NCBI GenBank assembly: GCA_025667525.1
Contig: CM046878.1
Coordinates: 517,088,274-517,152,273 of the forward strand
Origin: Glebionis coronaria
Taxonomy: Eukaryota > Streptophyta > Magnoliopsida > Asterales > Asteraceae
DNA length: 64,000 nt
Direction of reading: 5' to 3'
Shown: positions 11,778-23,084 of the stretch, piece after piece
Layout: every line of letters begins with the position of its first letter
Numbering within the stretch: position 1 is the first letter of the stretch
Position numbers and translations under genes: made by a program
The notes under the pieces: model-generated
The model's database searches: none
The model's input: the letters and a program-made list of their open reading frames with translations, nothing else
Told to the model about the DNA's origin: nothing

Positions 11778-12999
11778 AGATGAAGCTATTTGGGCTACTA
11801 CGCCAGGGAGATCCGAACAAGGTCGTGGAGGGATCCCGACCACTACGTGAGGGTGAGCCCTCTCTACTTGTCGCGACTGCCGGCATGACCATCCCTCTTG
11901 AAGAAACACCAGAGCCGCAGTCCGATGAACAGGGACCAGTGATAGAGAAGTCGCTGTTTGACTTTACCAATGAAGATTTGGTGAGCTACTTTTAGAGAAC
12001 GCCACCGTCCTCCAAGGTGAAAACCAGGGTGAGAACATGGTGCAGCCAACTGATCCATCCATCAACCATCTATTTGATGATGACGATGAAGAGGAAGTGG
12101 CACAGGAGACCGGGACCTCCAGGCAACCAAAACCCACTTCCAGGAAGCGCAAATCCTCAAGAAGGACAGTTAAAGAAGTAGAGATGGAAGTGGGTGCCTT
12201 CAACGCGCCCCGTAAGAAGCTAAGGGAAGATCACCCCCAATACCAAGAAAGGAGCAACACTACTCTGCCACAAGACAACCCCTTGCCCGACCCTGCCGGA
12301 ACAGAGGAGTAGGTAGATACTACTGTGTGGCATGCGACGTCGGTGAGTGTCGTAGCTCCCACCATTACGGAACCGATAATAGCTGCGACGTAATTATCCC
12401 TTTATATTCAATTATATTTGTTATGTAGAAAACTTCCAAAAACTTATAAGTGTTGGCTAAATAACAGGGCGGATCCTACAACCGTGGCACAGGAAAGGGA
12501 AGTTGATAGGGAACCCTCCCCCATGATCGTCGTCATTCTACCATCTCCTCCTCCCACTCATGCAGAAGAGCCCCAGCCTGAAGGCCCGGACTCCTGCCTT
12601 CGCCCAGCCTGGAATTTGTCCAAGCTGACAAGGCTAGAGGCAGAGTCGGAGTGCAAGGAATTCGTGGACCACTTGACTCCTCCCACCCTGGCGGCAAGAC
12701 CTCGATGAGCTCGAGCACGAAACCCTCCTAGAGTAGTACAACATTGCCTCGGCGCACCAAATGACTATTGGTGCGGACCTACGACGTTGTCTTGAAGCGG
12801 CCTTGAGCCATGTGGAAAGAGCTGATTGGAGAGTTGCCCGCCGGGAAAAAATGATAGAGAAACATGAGCAAACAATATCTACCTTGCAAGCGGACTTATT
12901 CATGGCGAAAGCAACAATAAATAGTTGTCCAGCCACGCCGCTGCCCGAGAATGCCGTATCGAAGAGATGGAGGCTGATGCGCGAATCCTTCGTGACAAG

Positions 13000-13079
13000 G
13001 TAAGTTCCCCATCCTTCCAAATGCTCCAATATAAGTAGCTTATGACCAAAAAAATAACCCATAGTGTTTGTACAAACAG
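13000..13079 (+). other. Intron 2 of the antisense gene
   Basis: The donor AAG|GTAAGT is a perfect match to the plant consensus and the acceptor is ACAAACAG|GTAG. Removal of 80 bp joins two coiled-coil parts in phase 0 (frame used: ATG at 12967 onward). Confidence 0.65.
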
Positions 13080-13718
13080 GTAGCTACAGCTGAGGCTTCT
13101 TCTAAGACAGCGACTGACCAAGCATCCGCCCTTACCGAAGAACTAGAGAAGATGCGGACATTGGTGAAGGGAGAGGAGGCTCTAAAGGAAGAGTTCACCA
13201 AGGAGCGGGCTGAAATGGAGAGGCAAATGGCCGAGGCCCTGGGCAAGGTGGAGCACGAACTGAGCGCATTGGCCACAGATTGTGTTTAAGTGTTGTGCCC
13301 CCCACTTTTTACGGCCATTGCTGGTCGTAGGTGGATGGTGGGCCAAGGGACGCGCCTGGAAATGATGAGAGTGATGGAGGCGTCGTAGTTCGTACAGTCT
13401 TTTGCTGATGTCATGTCAGATGGCATTGACTGCGGCTGACAAGAAGGCTTGACTAAGGCTGTTGAGTTAATAAGCAAGAATGAAGACATCACCAGGCATG
13501 CCTACTACAATCCTTGGGTTGAGGCAAAGATGACTGCATCCATGGTCGTCCTGGGGGACATGGAGTACCCTTTCTTGTCTGACCTCGAAGCTATGAAGGA
13601 TAAAACCAATGAGGAAATCATGACGAAGCTTCGCCCAGACGCAGGGTCAGAAAGCGAAGCGGATCCTCAGGCCCATATTATACCGGACCCCAGCCAGCTC
13701 ACCCTTCCAAATTTATGA

Positions 13719-14574
13719 TGCGAACTTAAAGGTCATGAATGGTGAGAAGACGTTGGGTGAGGCGTAGAAGGCCAACCTAGCCATGGCGCGTAGCGGGAAG
13801 GAGGCCCGTGGTGAGGTACTTCGTGCATTGATAGCCGAAGGTAAGAAAGAAGCAGGTGAGTTCCTGGCTTCTGTATAGTTTGTCATTCGTGAACACTTGT
13901 ACTACTCTTTGTATTCGTCCGTGGATGTCCACGGCTTTAATTTGTAATTCAATGTTCAAATACTTAGAATATTTATGAATATATATGTCCGTGATGATCA
14001 TGGCGAATTTTGTTTGTATATTTGAAACTTGTGTTTTATTCTTAGATATCATGTATCTGTTGCATGACATGTCACGACTTGGTTAAGAATAACACTAAGT
14101 CTATATTTTACTAGACGTGAACTGTGTGTCTTTATCATGTCCAGCACTATGTAAGTACGTCATGTGGGAACTTATTACAACGTCTTGTAAATAAGGTGTC
14201 TAGTAAGGATACATGATCCACGCCACGAGGGTTGCATCCCTCTTATGCGACAAGTTGAATTATTAGGTTCATTTAGTCCTCTTACTCCGCCTGGGAGCGA
14301 ATAGTACATGTACGGCTGAATGAATGCATATGAAAAAGATATAACACATAAGAGAATAAAAAATAATTCTAAGGACACATAAGACAATAATTTGCACAAG
14401 ACCAAGCCGTGGAGCTAGCTTGGCACCACGGTGTGTTATTATAACGATTACGATTTATTGACAGAATAGTAAAATCCTAAGACAAATAGAGCCTAGAAAA
14501 TATGAAAGCAAAAAATACATGGATCTTTATTGAAGCTGTCTAGAGCGAAGTGTCCATGCGGAGTCTGTAGCCTT
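13719..14574. other. Non-coding spacer in the Tat element
   Basis: This stretch separates the antisense gene from the end of the integrase frame on the other strand, so both would end here tail to tail. I see no credible coding frame. It may hold 3' untranslated sequence of both. Confidence 0.5.
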
Positions 14575-15663
14575 TCAGAGGTAGCATCTTTTAAGGTTGC
14601 AAATATTCCATGTACGATCTAATTCACGACCATCCATATCAAGAAACTTGTACACGCCTAGCCCCAAAGCTTCCGTGACCTCATACGGCCCTTCCCACTT
14701 TGGACCAAGTTTTCCTGTGTTCTCCGTACGACTTGCCTCGTTAGCACGATAGACAAAATCCCCCGGTCGAAAGGAAAAACCCTTGACTTTAGAGTCGTAA
14801 TAAGATTTCATATGTGCCTTAGATTTAGCCTCATTGATAGCTGCTATCTCCCTTTTCTCCTCCAACAAGTCTAGATTGACACGGAGTTCCTCATCGTTTG
14901 TGACGACGTTAACTTCCGCCGTGCGGATTGTTGGCATCCTAATTTCTGCTGGGATAACAGCCTCGGTTCCATAGGCCAGCGCGAATGGAGTGTCCCCATT
15001 AGCTGTTTTGATCATTGTCCTATGTGCCCATAGTACATGTGGTAGTTCGTCCACCAATTTGGCGCTTCTTTCATCTAAGCGCGCCTTTATTCCTTCACCT
15101 AGGCTTCTATTTTCCCGCTCCACTAGACCATTAGTCTGTGGGTGTTTAACTTATGTGAAGCTCCGTTTGATGTTCAACGCCGCGCACTAATCTTTGAACA
15201 GATTGTCCGCAAACTGCATCCCGTTATCCAAGATGATCTCCCCTGGCAAACCAAAACGGCATACAATATTTTCCCAAACAAACTTTTTTACCTGTTTGCC
15301 CGTTATTGTTGCGATCGCCTTAGCTTCTATCCAGCGAGTGAAGTAGTCCATAGCCACGATTAAGAACTTAAAACCTCCGGCAGCAATAGGAAAAGGACCT
15401 ACTATGTCAATTCCCCACTTGTATAGCCATGGGGATATGATGGATGTTAGCTCTTGTTGTGGATGTCGTGGTACTGGCCTGTGCACTTGGAAATCGTTGC
15501 ATTTAAGAATCATATCTCGTGCGTCCCGATTCATAGTTTTCCAATAGTATCTTATGCGTAGAGCCCGTGCTATTACTGATCTGGGGCCGGCGTGCATGCC
15601 GCACGACCCTTCATGAATTTCACTAATCACATAACTAGCTTGGCATGGTCCGATACATCGCAA
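14575..15663 (-). pseudogene. Integrase of the Tat element (broken)
   Basis: Read on the minus strand, the N-terminal part (15663 to 15187) has the zinc-finger histidines (HEGSCGMH). The second cysteine of the Cys pair is replaced (CNDFQVH where CxxC is expected). The first Asp (GIDIVGP), the second (DNGMQF) and, in the next open piece (15123 to 14575), the Glu (MERENRS region) of the DDE triad are present. The two pieces are separated by stops at about 15124-15186. The C-terminal part keeps the GPF-like KWEGPYEV block. There is no chromodomain, as usual for Tat. Confidence 0.88.
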
Positions 15664-15717
15664 CCACGGCTGTAGGAAGGATCGCGTATATAAGACACCA
15701 TCTCGGAGTTCTAAGTG

Positions 15718-16425
15718 TTATGACTTCCTTTTGACGCGGCCCGCCTCTGTTTCGTCCTCAGGAAGGGTTTCGTCTGTTAGATAGTTTATGATCGGGGTCA
15801 TCCATGTAGGCCCCTCCTCGTCAACTATGGTTGCGACATCCTCTCCTACAATGGATTTATCCTTAAGTATTTCCACCAACACTTGCTTGGATAGATGGGC
15901 AAAACTCGTAGACGCGATTTTGCTAAGAGCATCCGCCTTCTTGTTCTCGCCTCTTGGTACCTGCTTGATAGAGAACTTGCCAAAGCTGGCGTTGAGTGAC
16001 TTGACTTTCTCCAGATATTGGATCATGTTTTCCTCCTTGGCTTCGTACCCTCCTAGGATGTGATTCGCGACAAGCCGTGAGTCCACGTAGGCTTCCAGGT
16101 TGCGGACTCTCATCCTAGAAGTGATTTTCAAACCCACAATCAATGATTCATATTCTGCCTCATTATTCGTGGATGTGAACTCAAAACGCAAGGCATAGGT
16201 GAATTCCATGCCTTCCGGATTTGTGAGTATGAGGCCAGCTCCCGATCTGTCCGTGCAAGAAGATCCATCTGTGAACAAAACCCATGGTTCCGATGAGATA
16301 TCTTCCTTTTGCACCATTGGCTCGTCCTCCTCGGGCTTCTCAATTATAAAATCTGCCAAAATTTGGCCTTTGATGGTTGTCCTTGGTCTATCGAAGATGT
16401 TGTATTCCCTAACAGGACGCTCCAC
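15718..16425 (-). pseudogene. Second (archaeal-type) RNase H of the Tat element
   Basis: An open stretch of 235 codons has the blocks FTDGSS, NNEAEYESL, VDSRLVANH and KADALSK, carrying the four acidic catalytic residues of type-I RNase H of the archaeal-like kind. This second RNase H after the Ty3-type one is the hallmark of the Tat/Ogre group. The domain itself appears intact, but both neighbours are broken, so the polyprotein would not be made. Confidence 0.85.
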
Positions 16426-17465
16426 TTCTGTAGTCTTCCTGCCACGTCTGGTTTGGAGATCACCTATTTTATTGGTTGGTCCGTGACCACCACTATTTGG
16501 TGCGCCTGGAAGTACCGGTGTAACCTTTTTGCGGCGTAAACCAACGATAAGACCAATTTCTCCATTGGTGAGTAATTCAGCTATGGCCCTTGTAGTGCTC
16601 TGCTTATGAAGTAGATCGGATTCTGGACTGAATCTCGATCGGTTATGAGAACTGCACTTATTGCTCCATATGTAGCGGATAAGTACATGATCAGTTCCTC
16701 CTTAGGTCGTGGGGTGACTAGCATGGGCAGAGCCGCGAGATGTTGCTTTAGCTGCCCAAACGCTTCCTTCGCCTCTCTTGTCCAGCGAAAGTCTCCTTTC
16801 TTCAAGCACTTCTTGAGTGTTTTAAATAAAGGGAGTGACTTCTCCGTGGACTTTGATAAGAACCTATTAAGTCTGTCCAACTTTCCATTAAGTGATTGCA
16901 CCTCTTTTAGTGTTCGAGGGGATGGTAGCTGTATCACGACGTTCGTCTTCTCCGGACAAGGCTTGATGCCGTTTGGATTAATCATATACCCAAGGAACAT
17001 TCTTTCGGTTGCTCCAAACGTGCATTTTTTAGGATTCAATTTCATGTTGATTTTCCTCAATGTGTCAAATGTCTCTTGGACATCACGGAGGAGTTCGTCC
17101 TCCGTATGGCTTTTGATAACCAAGTCGTCCACGTAGACTTCAAGGTTACAGCCTATCAGTGAATTGAAGGCTTTGTCCACAAGTCGTTGATATGTCGCAC
17201 CTGCGTTCTTGAGTCCAAACGGCATTTTTGTGTAACAATACACGCCCTGACTGGTGTGGAACGCCATTTTTTCCTCGTCCTCCTCTACCATATGGATCTG
17301 GTGGTATCCTTTATATGCGTCCAAGAAACACTTAAAAGTGTACCCGCATAAGGATTCCACCTTCCAATCGATTTTTGGTAGCGGATAACAATCTTGTGGG
17401 CAAGCTTTGTTCAAGTCTGTGAAGTCCACACACATGCGCCAGCTTCCGTCATGCTTCTTGACCAT
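16426..17465 (-). pseudogene. RT and Ty3-type RNase H of the Tat element (broken)
   Basis: The RT (17465 to about 16900) is open and has MCVDFTDLNKACP, MPFGLKNAGATYQ and YVDD at 17123-17134. The RNase H that follows is altered at its catalytic Asp block (YLSAT where family members have YLxxS or a D-containing block). It shifts frame near 16580, where a different frame continues through 16426. The end of this region then connects to the linker before the archaeal-type RNase H. Confidence 0.88.
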
Positions 17466-17484
17466 GACCGGATTAGAGAGCCAC

Positions 17485-18110
17485 TCATGAATAAACCTGG
17501 CTCATAATTCTTGTGCCTACCAGCTTCCGTACCTCGTCCAGTATTACCTGGCTGCGTTCTGGTGCTTGACCGCGCTTCTTTTGTTTAACAGGGGGATATC
17601 CAGGGCGGATTTGAAGCTTATGTTCTGCTATCGAACGCGATACGCCCGTCATAAGCTTCGGCTCCCATGCGAATATATCAAGGTTTGCTTTTAGGATGGA
17701 GCACATGGCCTTCTTCCCTTTTTCGGAGAGCGTTCCCCCGATAGCTACCTCTTGTTCCGGGTATTCACGATGGATTACCACCTTCCAATTGGGGGGTGGT
17801 GATCCTTCCTTTATAGGAGCTGGCTGGATTGGTGTTGCCACAGCGTAACACTCGGATTCCGGCACGATTTAATTGTAAATAGTGACAATTCCCCCTTCGA
17901 CCAGAAACTTAATCATGCCGTGTGCCGGGGACGGGACTGCCTATATGGCTAGGATACCTGGTCTTCCAATAATACCATTGTACAGAGAATGTGAACGTAT
18001 CACCATAAAGTTCATCCACGCCGTGGTGGAATGTTCTTTATCTCCAATGGTTACCAGTAAACATAGTTGTCCTATTGGCCAGATAGTGTCTCCACTGAAG
18101 CCACGTTGCT
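17485..18110 (-). pseudogene. Protease and RT-linker region of the Tat element (broken)
   Basis: On the minus strand, between about 18110 and 17880, stop-containing sequence reads the Tat protease C-terminal half (blocks like YNGIIGRPGI and AHGMIKF). The segment 17865-17485 is open for 126 codons and is the linker leading into RT (DIFAWEPKLMTGV, then KLQIRPGYPPVKQKKR). A frameshift near 17480 separates it from RT. The protease active-site aspartate block itself is not preserved clearly. Confidence 0.75.
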
Positions 18111-20039
18111 CGCCGTGATAGGAGGGAATGAGATTTCCTTGCCGCGTGAAAATTTTTGACTAACTTTCTGCTTCATCCAGTGTTGCCATGATTGAACCAT
18201 GTATATGGTCGTAGGCTTATCCGTTTGGGAATATTTTTTATCATACTTTTTGTTATCCTTCACATCCTTCCAATCCTTGACCAGGTGTTTGAGTTTGCTT
18301 GATTTAATCAGCGACTCTATATGCTTCTTGAGCTGAATGCACTCCTCCGTGCCGTTACCCTTGTCATTATGGAACTCGCAGAAGCGAGTGCCTTGACGAC
18401 GATCAACTGGAGTTTTCATCGGGGGAGGTCTTGGAAAATTTGCTCCTTCTGTTAGCAAGATATTCCGATAAGTCATCTTTAGAGGGGTGAAATTGTCATC
18501 CGACCGTCCTCCTTTTGCATGGTTTTTGTAATCCGAGCTCCTCCCATTGCCGGGGTTACTTTGGCCACCTGATTTCCTTCTAGGTTGATTCGTTTGATCG
18601 GTAGCCGAGGTTCCCTTTTGTGAGGTAAGCCGCAGCAACCGCGGTCTCCCCCTCCACAAAATTCCGAACCCTTTCCATGAGTTCATCAAACTTCTCCGGA
18701 CGTTTATCATTGAGGCGCCTGATTAGCTCCTTGTCCGTTATGGCGTGCATGTAATAGAAAATTTTAAGGAGCTCTGGTCACGCTTTTGTGTGCGTACACT
18801 CGTCATTAAAACGCTCCGTGAAGTATTCTGTAGACTCTCCAGGCCTTTGTTTCACTATTGCCAATGAGACCGGATCTCTATTATACTTCTTTCGCTGAGT
18901 ATAATTGTTTTGGAATGTTGTGCGTAATCCATCGAAGCTGTTGATGCTTCGATGGGGGAGCTTCTCAAACCATTCGCGCGCATTGCCAATCAAAGTTGAA
19001 TTGAACATCTGGCACCATATTGGCATCGGCCATCGTTCAATTTTAGCCTATGTGTCAAACACCTATAGGTGAACCTCCGGATCACCAGATCCGTCATAGG
19101 TTTTGACGCTCGCTGGAATGTGACGCTTCTTTTCCACGGAGTAATTCCGTATACGAAGAGTGAAGGTATCCTCCCTCTCGCTACACCATGGGAGGGAGAG
19201 ATCTTCCTCCTCTTCATCACGATAGTAGGTATCGCCGTAGCGTCCTTCGTCGTCCGATGTTTCAGGGGTGGAATACCTAGGTCGGAGACGTCTGGGGTGA
19301 TGATCATCTGAATCAGACCCCGAAGGGTCGCGATAGGGGGTTTTCCCCCACCTTTTGATTTATGATAAGCACTTTTGTGAGAAGGAGCTTCCTTCCCACC
19401 AGAGTTTATCCTACGCCACACACTTGTGCGGCGATTGTCCACAGGAGTTTCCAACACTGGGTGTCCAGTGGAGTCGTCGGATTTGTCCCCATCTTCTTGG
19501 GCTTCTTGCAATTCTTGCATGATGTGATCCCCTATGCGCTCGAACACATTCCTTGGTCGAGGTGTTTTCTTGAAGGAAGGTTGTTCCTGAGCTCGCGTCT
19601 TCCTTCCCCTCTTTCGAGCTTGAGGAGGAGTACCGTGCGCGGCACTGCTAAAGTTAAGTCTGGAATGGAGGTTCCTTCCCAGATTTAACCTTGCCGAGAT
19701 GCCTGGCATGATTCTGTCGAAATTTTACGTGAGTACGCGTTCGAGTTCCTCATCATCGAGTGAACCAACTTCCAATTCTGCCTCGACCACTGGTGGCTTT
19801 TGCGACTCCTTGGTAGGGGCCTTTGGCGCAGCTCCTGGATCGGGATTATCCAAAGTGATGGTTGGTGGGGTATTATCTGACGTGCCTGCCCCACCGAGAG
19901 ACTGAAACGTGTTTCGATTATTCAGTCCTCCTGTTTGGCCACCAGAGGGCTGGGCGGAGGTGATTATCCCATCACCCGTGGACTTCCGATTCCCAGGATT
20001 CGTGTTCCTTGGGTTTCCCTGAAAGTGTCCCTTCTTCAT
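18072..20039 (-). pseudogene. gag: gag of the Tat element (broken)
   Basis: The ATG at 20037-20039 (minus strand) begins a frame with a Gly/Pro-rich N-terminus (to 19725). It continues after a break through a basic region (19709-18990) and the capsid block (19026-18778, with NAREWFEKLP and FTERFNDE). The last open part (18710-18072) has a Cys/His cluster, CEFHNDKGNGTEEC, typical of Tat Gag C-termini. At least three frame changes or stops interrupt it. It would have built the particle core. Confidence 0.82.
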
Positions 20040-20082
20040 TGGGAGAGACTGAGATTGAGATTGAGTTTAGTTTATTGTATGG

Positions 20083-20100
20083 TCCCACGGATGGCTCCAA
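20083..20100 (-). other. Primer binding site of the Tat element
   Basis: On the minus strand, two bases after the LTR, the sequence reads TTGGAGCCATCCGTGGGA. It resembles the TGGCGCCGTCTGTGGGA-type site (tRNA-Arg class) common in Tat elements, with a few mismatches. The assignment to a tRNA is tentative. Confidence 0.5.
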
Positions 20101-20102
20101 CT

Positions 20103-20505
20103 TGTTGATACAAAATCTGGATGATCCCTGCTTAATCCGGATTAGGTTTAATTTGGATAGGTTAGGCTCCAGCTCTTGCACCAAATGAATGTCTTGCTGA
20201 GATCCTGCACACTAAAACAACACGCATTAAGCTTACCATAGGAACATATCCCACGATTAGACTCCAGCGTGAGAGTAAGTAATCGATTTAGGGTTATAAA
20301 TCAGTTGTAGGTTGAGCGTATGAAGAATGTGATTCTGTCTAACCCTATGTCGGCCGTGTCGGGCCGTGGGCCGCACACACCTATGCGGCCACTGTTTATT
20401 CGAAGCCCATAAGCTTAAATGACATTTAATCCAACCCATCAGTGATGTGCCGGATGCGGGTAGGTGGGCCAGGTCCATGACCCGGTTGGGGACTATACGT
20501 CATCA
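20103..20505 (-). repeat. 5' LTR of the Tat element
   Basis: This copy is about 92% identical by eye to the one at 10129-10535 and has the same ends. The differences include a short indel in the region of GGGTAGTACCAGTGGGCC. It is followed on the minus strand by the primer site. Confidence 0.92.
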
Positions 20506-20620
20506 GTAGTTGATGCTTTGAATCGCAAGGAACGAAAAGGTGACAAAGATTCGCTTATTACGAATGATCATAATAGGTTCATTATTTGTGGGAATAACAC
20601 GGAGCCCAGAAATAAATTTT
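20506..20620 (+). pseudogene. Element B: continuation after the Tat insertion
   Basis: Directly after the Tat LTR the frame reads VVDALNRKE, the end block of RNase H that is missing at 10128. This confirms that the two pieces belong together. GTAGT is present at both edges (10124-10128 and 20506-20510). The match to element B fades by about 20620, where minus-strand Copia RT sequence begins. The rest of B (integrase, LTR) is not visible in the window. Confidence 0.8.
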
Positions 20621-21420
20621 CTAAGGAACCCCATGCATGTGTTTCACCTCAGCAGGTGTAGAGGCACCTTGTGACTTACATAATTTTGGTTCAGCTTGCA
20701 TGGGGGTGTTTCTACGTTTTGAATTCACCATGTTGTACTTCTTCAAAATATTTTATATGTAAGCACTTTGACATAAACCAATTAACCTTCTTGATATATC
20801 TTTTTAGATCTTGATTCCAAGAATATATGCAACATCTCCTAGATATTTCATATCAAAACACTTTCTAAGGTAAGTTTTAACACTTGGCAACGTTGGAATG
20901 TCTTTCCCTGTGAGTAATATGTCATCGACATACAAGATTAGGATAACTACATTACTCCCACTATCTTTTATACATACACATGGCTCATCATGATTTTTAG
21001 TGAAACCGAATTTCTTGATTTCATCATCAAATCGCTTATTCCATTGCCTAGATGCTTGCTTGAGTCCATAAATAGACCTTTGAAGCTTGCATACTCGGTT
21101 TGGATATTTAGGATTGAAAACCCCTTCAAGCTGCTTCAAATGGACTTCTTCATAAATTCATCTATTGAGGAGAGCGATTTTAACATCCATTTTCCAAATC
21201 TCATGTCATACAACACATCTTTGGCTAAAAGAATCCTAATAACTTTGATATCTGCAACAGGAGCGAATGTTTATTCATAATCAACCTCATAGGTTTGAGT
21301 GAAGCCCCTCGCTACATATCGAGCTTTATAGGTGTGTACATTGCCATCCATGTCAGACATTTTTTTGTAAAGTCACTTACCACTAACGGTTTTAGCATTA
21401 GGAGGAAGGTTAACTAAGAT
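20621..21420 (-). pseudogene. Copia reverse transcriptase of D (broken)
   Basis: The part 21139-20804 is open and contains CKLQRSIYGLKQASRQWN and the active site YVDD (20921-20933), then FDMKYLGD and ILGIKI. Upstream (21420-21140) the fingers region is interrupted by stops. Downstream a stop-containing frame goes on to the KSQGASTPAE region, then ends abruptly. Confidence 0.85.
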
Positions 21421-22852
21421 TCAGACATTATTGTCTTTCATGAATTGCATCTCCACGTTAATAGCATCCAGCCATTTTTCATATTCAAGATTTGCTAATG
21501 CATCTTTATGGTTAGTAGGTTCACCATGATCCCCTAACTCGTGTTCCTCAGCATCAATGTATAAACACATTAGATCTAGGGCACGTCTAGTCCTTGTGGA
21601 CTTACGAGTGGGAGCTATATCACTTTGAGGTTCATCAATTTCTTGATCATCGTCTTCATGATCGCGAGTGTTTTCAGAAGGATATAGATCTTCATCTTGA
21701 ATTGCTTCATGATATTCTAAACTCCCATTTTCTTCTTGATTCATAAGATTTATCTCTAGGAATTCAGCATTACGAGCAAAAATTACTTTGTTCTCGGGTG
21801 GGTAATAAAAGGAGTAACCCATCGTTTCCTTTAGGTATCCTACAAAGATACACTTAACGGATCTGGGTTCAAGTTTTTCAGGTTTATTAAGCGTATCACG
21901 CTTAACAAGAGCTTCACATCCCCAGACCTTTAAGTAAGACAACTTAGGGGCTTGCCCATGCCATACTTCGTATGGAGTCTTTTCAACCTTCTTAGTTGGA
22001 ACCATATTGAGAATGATTGCCGCACACTCAAGAGCATTATCCTAAAAGGACTTTGGAAGAGTTGTTTGATCCATCATGGAGTGAATCATATCTAGTAGGG
22101 TTTTATTTCTCCTCTCAGACACGCCATTGTGTTGTGGTGTATATGGAGGAGTTCTATGAGCGATAATCCCATGCTCCTTTAGATGATCCAAAAACTCAAA
22201 ACTCATAAATTTACCTCCACGATCAGAACGTAGTGCTTTTATGGTTTTACCGAGTTGATTTTCTACTTCCTTTTGAAACACTTTAAATGTTTTAAGCACA
22301 TCGTGTTTATGCTTCAACAAGTAAACATAACCATAAGGATTATAGTCTTCATTGAGGGTGACGAAGTAACTTGCACCTTGTCTTGACATGATTCTAAATG
22401 GGGCCCCAATACATCGGTGTATATAAGTCCAAACAGATCCTTAACCCTCTCTACTTGATCTAAATAAGGTTTACGTGCCATCTTTCCAAATTAACAAGAA
22501 ACACACTTGTCAAAGGATTCATCATCAATTGACTTAAGCAACCATCAAGATGTAACTCCTTAATGCGCTTCTTTCTTATGTAGTCAAGGCAACAATGCCA
22601 TAAGAGTGTAGAGTCCAAGTTAGACTTGGCCCTCTTGTTACATACAACATAAATAGAACTATCGTTTGCATTAGAATCACACATATCAATTTCACAAATA
22701 CCATCACGAATAACACGAAAATAAAACATATTATATTTAGAAACTAAAACTATTGCATTATTCTCAAAGTGGATAACAAAACCATCGTCATACAAACAGA
22801 AAACTGAAACAATCCCTCTAGAAATAGAAGGTGCGTAATTACAAATATTCAA
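21421..22852 (-). pseudogene. Copia GAG-pre-integrase and integrase of D (broken)
   Basis: Read on the minus strand, 22852-22460 holds the C-terminal protease/GAG-pre-integrase part, ending near the integrase zinc finger. 22389-22042 holds the catalytic core with ALRSDRGGKF (second Asp) and SERRNKTLL (Glu). 22005-21421 holds the C-terminal part with KVWGCEALVKRD, then an acidic linker to RT. Stops between the pieces break the polyprotein. Confidence 0.85.
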
Positions 22853-23084
22853 AATAACTACCGCCCACTAGAAGACATAAGTGAAAAACACTAATGGCTT
22901 CATCAGCTGCATGATGGCCATTGCCAACGTACAGATTCAGAGCTCCTACTTATCATTAGTCCCTGAGTAGTATTACAGATGTGAGTATCACAACCGGTGT
23001 CATCAACCCAATATTTATTAGGAGAAGTAAAGATTTCTATAGTGAAGATAATCGACGTGATATCTTCTTAAGATAGCTTCTTTT

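Larger units (their letters stand above)
10894..13718 (+). pseudogene. Antisense 'gypsy-type transposase' family gene inside the Tat element (decayed, multi-exon)
   Basis: It reads opposite to gag-pol. The first block (10894-11680, with a break near 11500) has the domain annotated in plants as 'putative gypsy type transposon' (Transposase_28), with GKIGVYTCLFDLANYRIPLS and a downstream SLDSLKKW block. An intron with GT...AG ends at 11681-11777 joins it in phase to a block with REGEPSLL. After a frameshift near 11990 comes an acidic stretch and a basic, nuclear-signal-like RKRKSSRR (12037-12312). Coiled-coil sequence follows (12761-13289), with a second GT-AG intron at 13000-13079, then a TAIAGRRW-containing C-terminal part to 13718. 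Stops at 13287, 13386 and 13437 and several shifts show decay. The role of this family is not established. Confidence 0.75.
10129..20505 (-). mobile_element. Complete Tat-lineage Ty3 element (minus strand)
   Basis: Two LTRs of 407 and 403 bp, with TGTTGATAC...CATCA ends, enclose gag, protease, RT, RNase H, a second archaeal-type RNase H and integrase in the order typical of the Tat lineage. A 5-bp target duplication GTAGT flanks it. By eye the LTRs differ at roughly 30 sites, so the insertion is not recent. All coding parts are broken. Between integrase and 3' LTR, on the opposite strand, lies an additional decayed multi-exon gene. Extra frames of this kind are known from Tat elements. Confidence 0.92.

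Noticed and set aside
12900..13276. Minus-strand frames within the antisense gene region
   Set aside because: The plus-strand frame has family-typical sequence and splice sites; the minus frames are its shadows.
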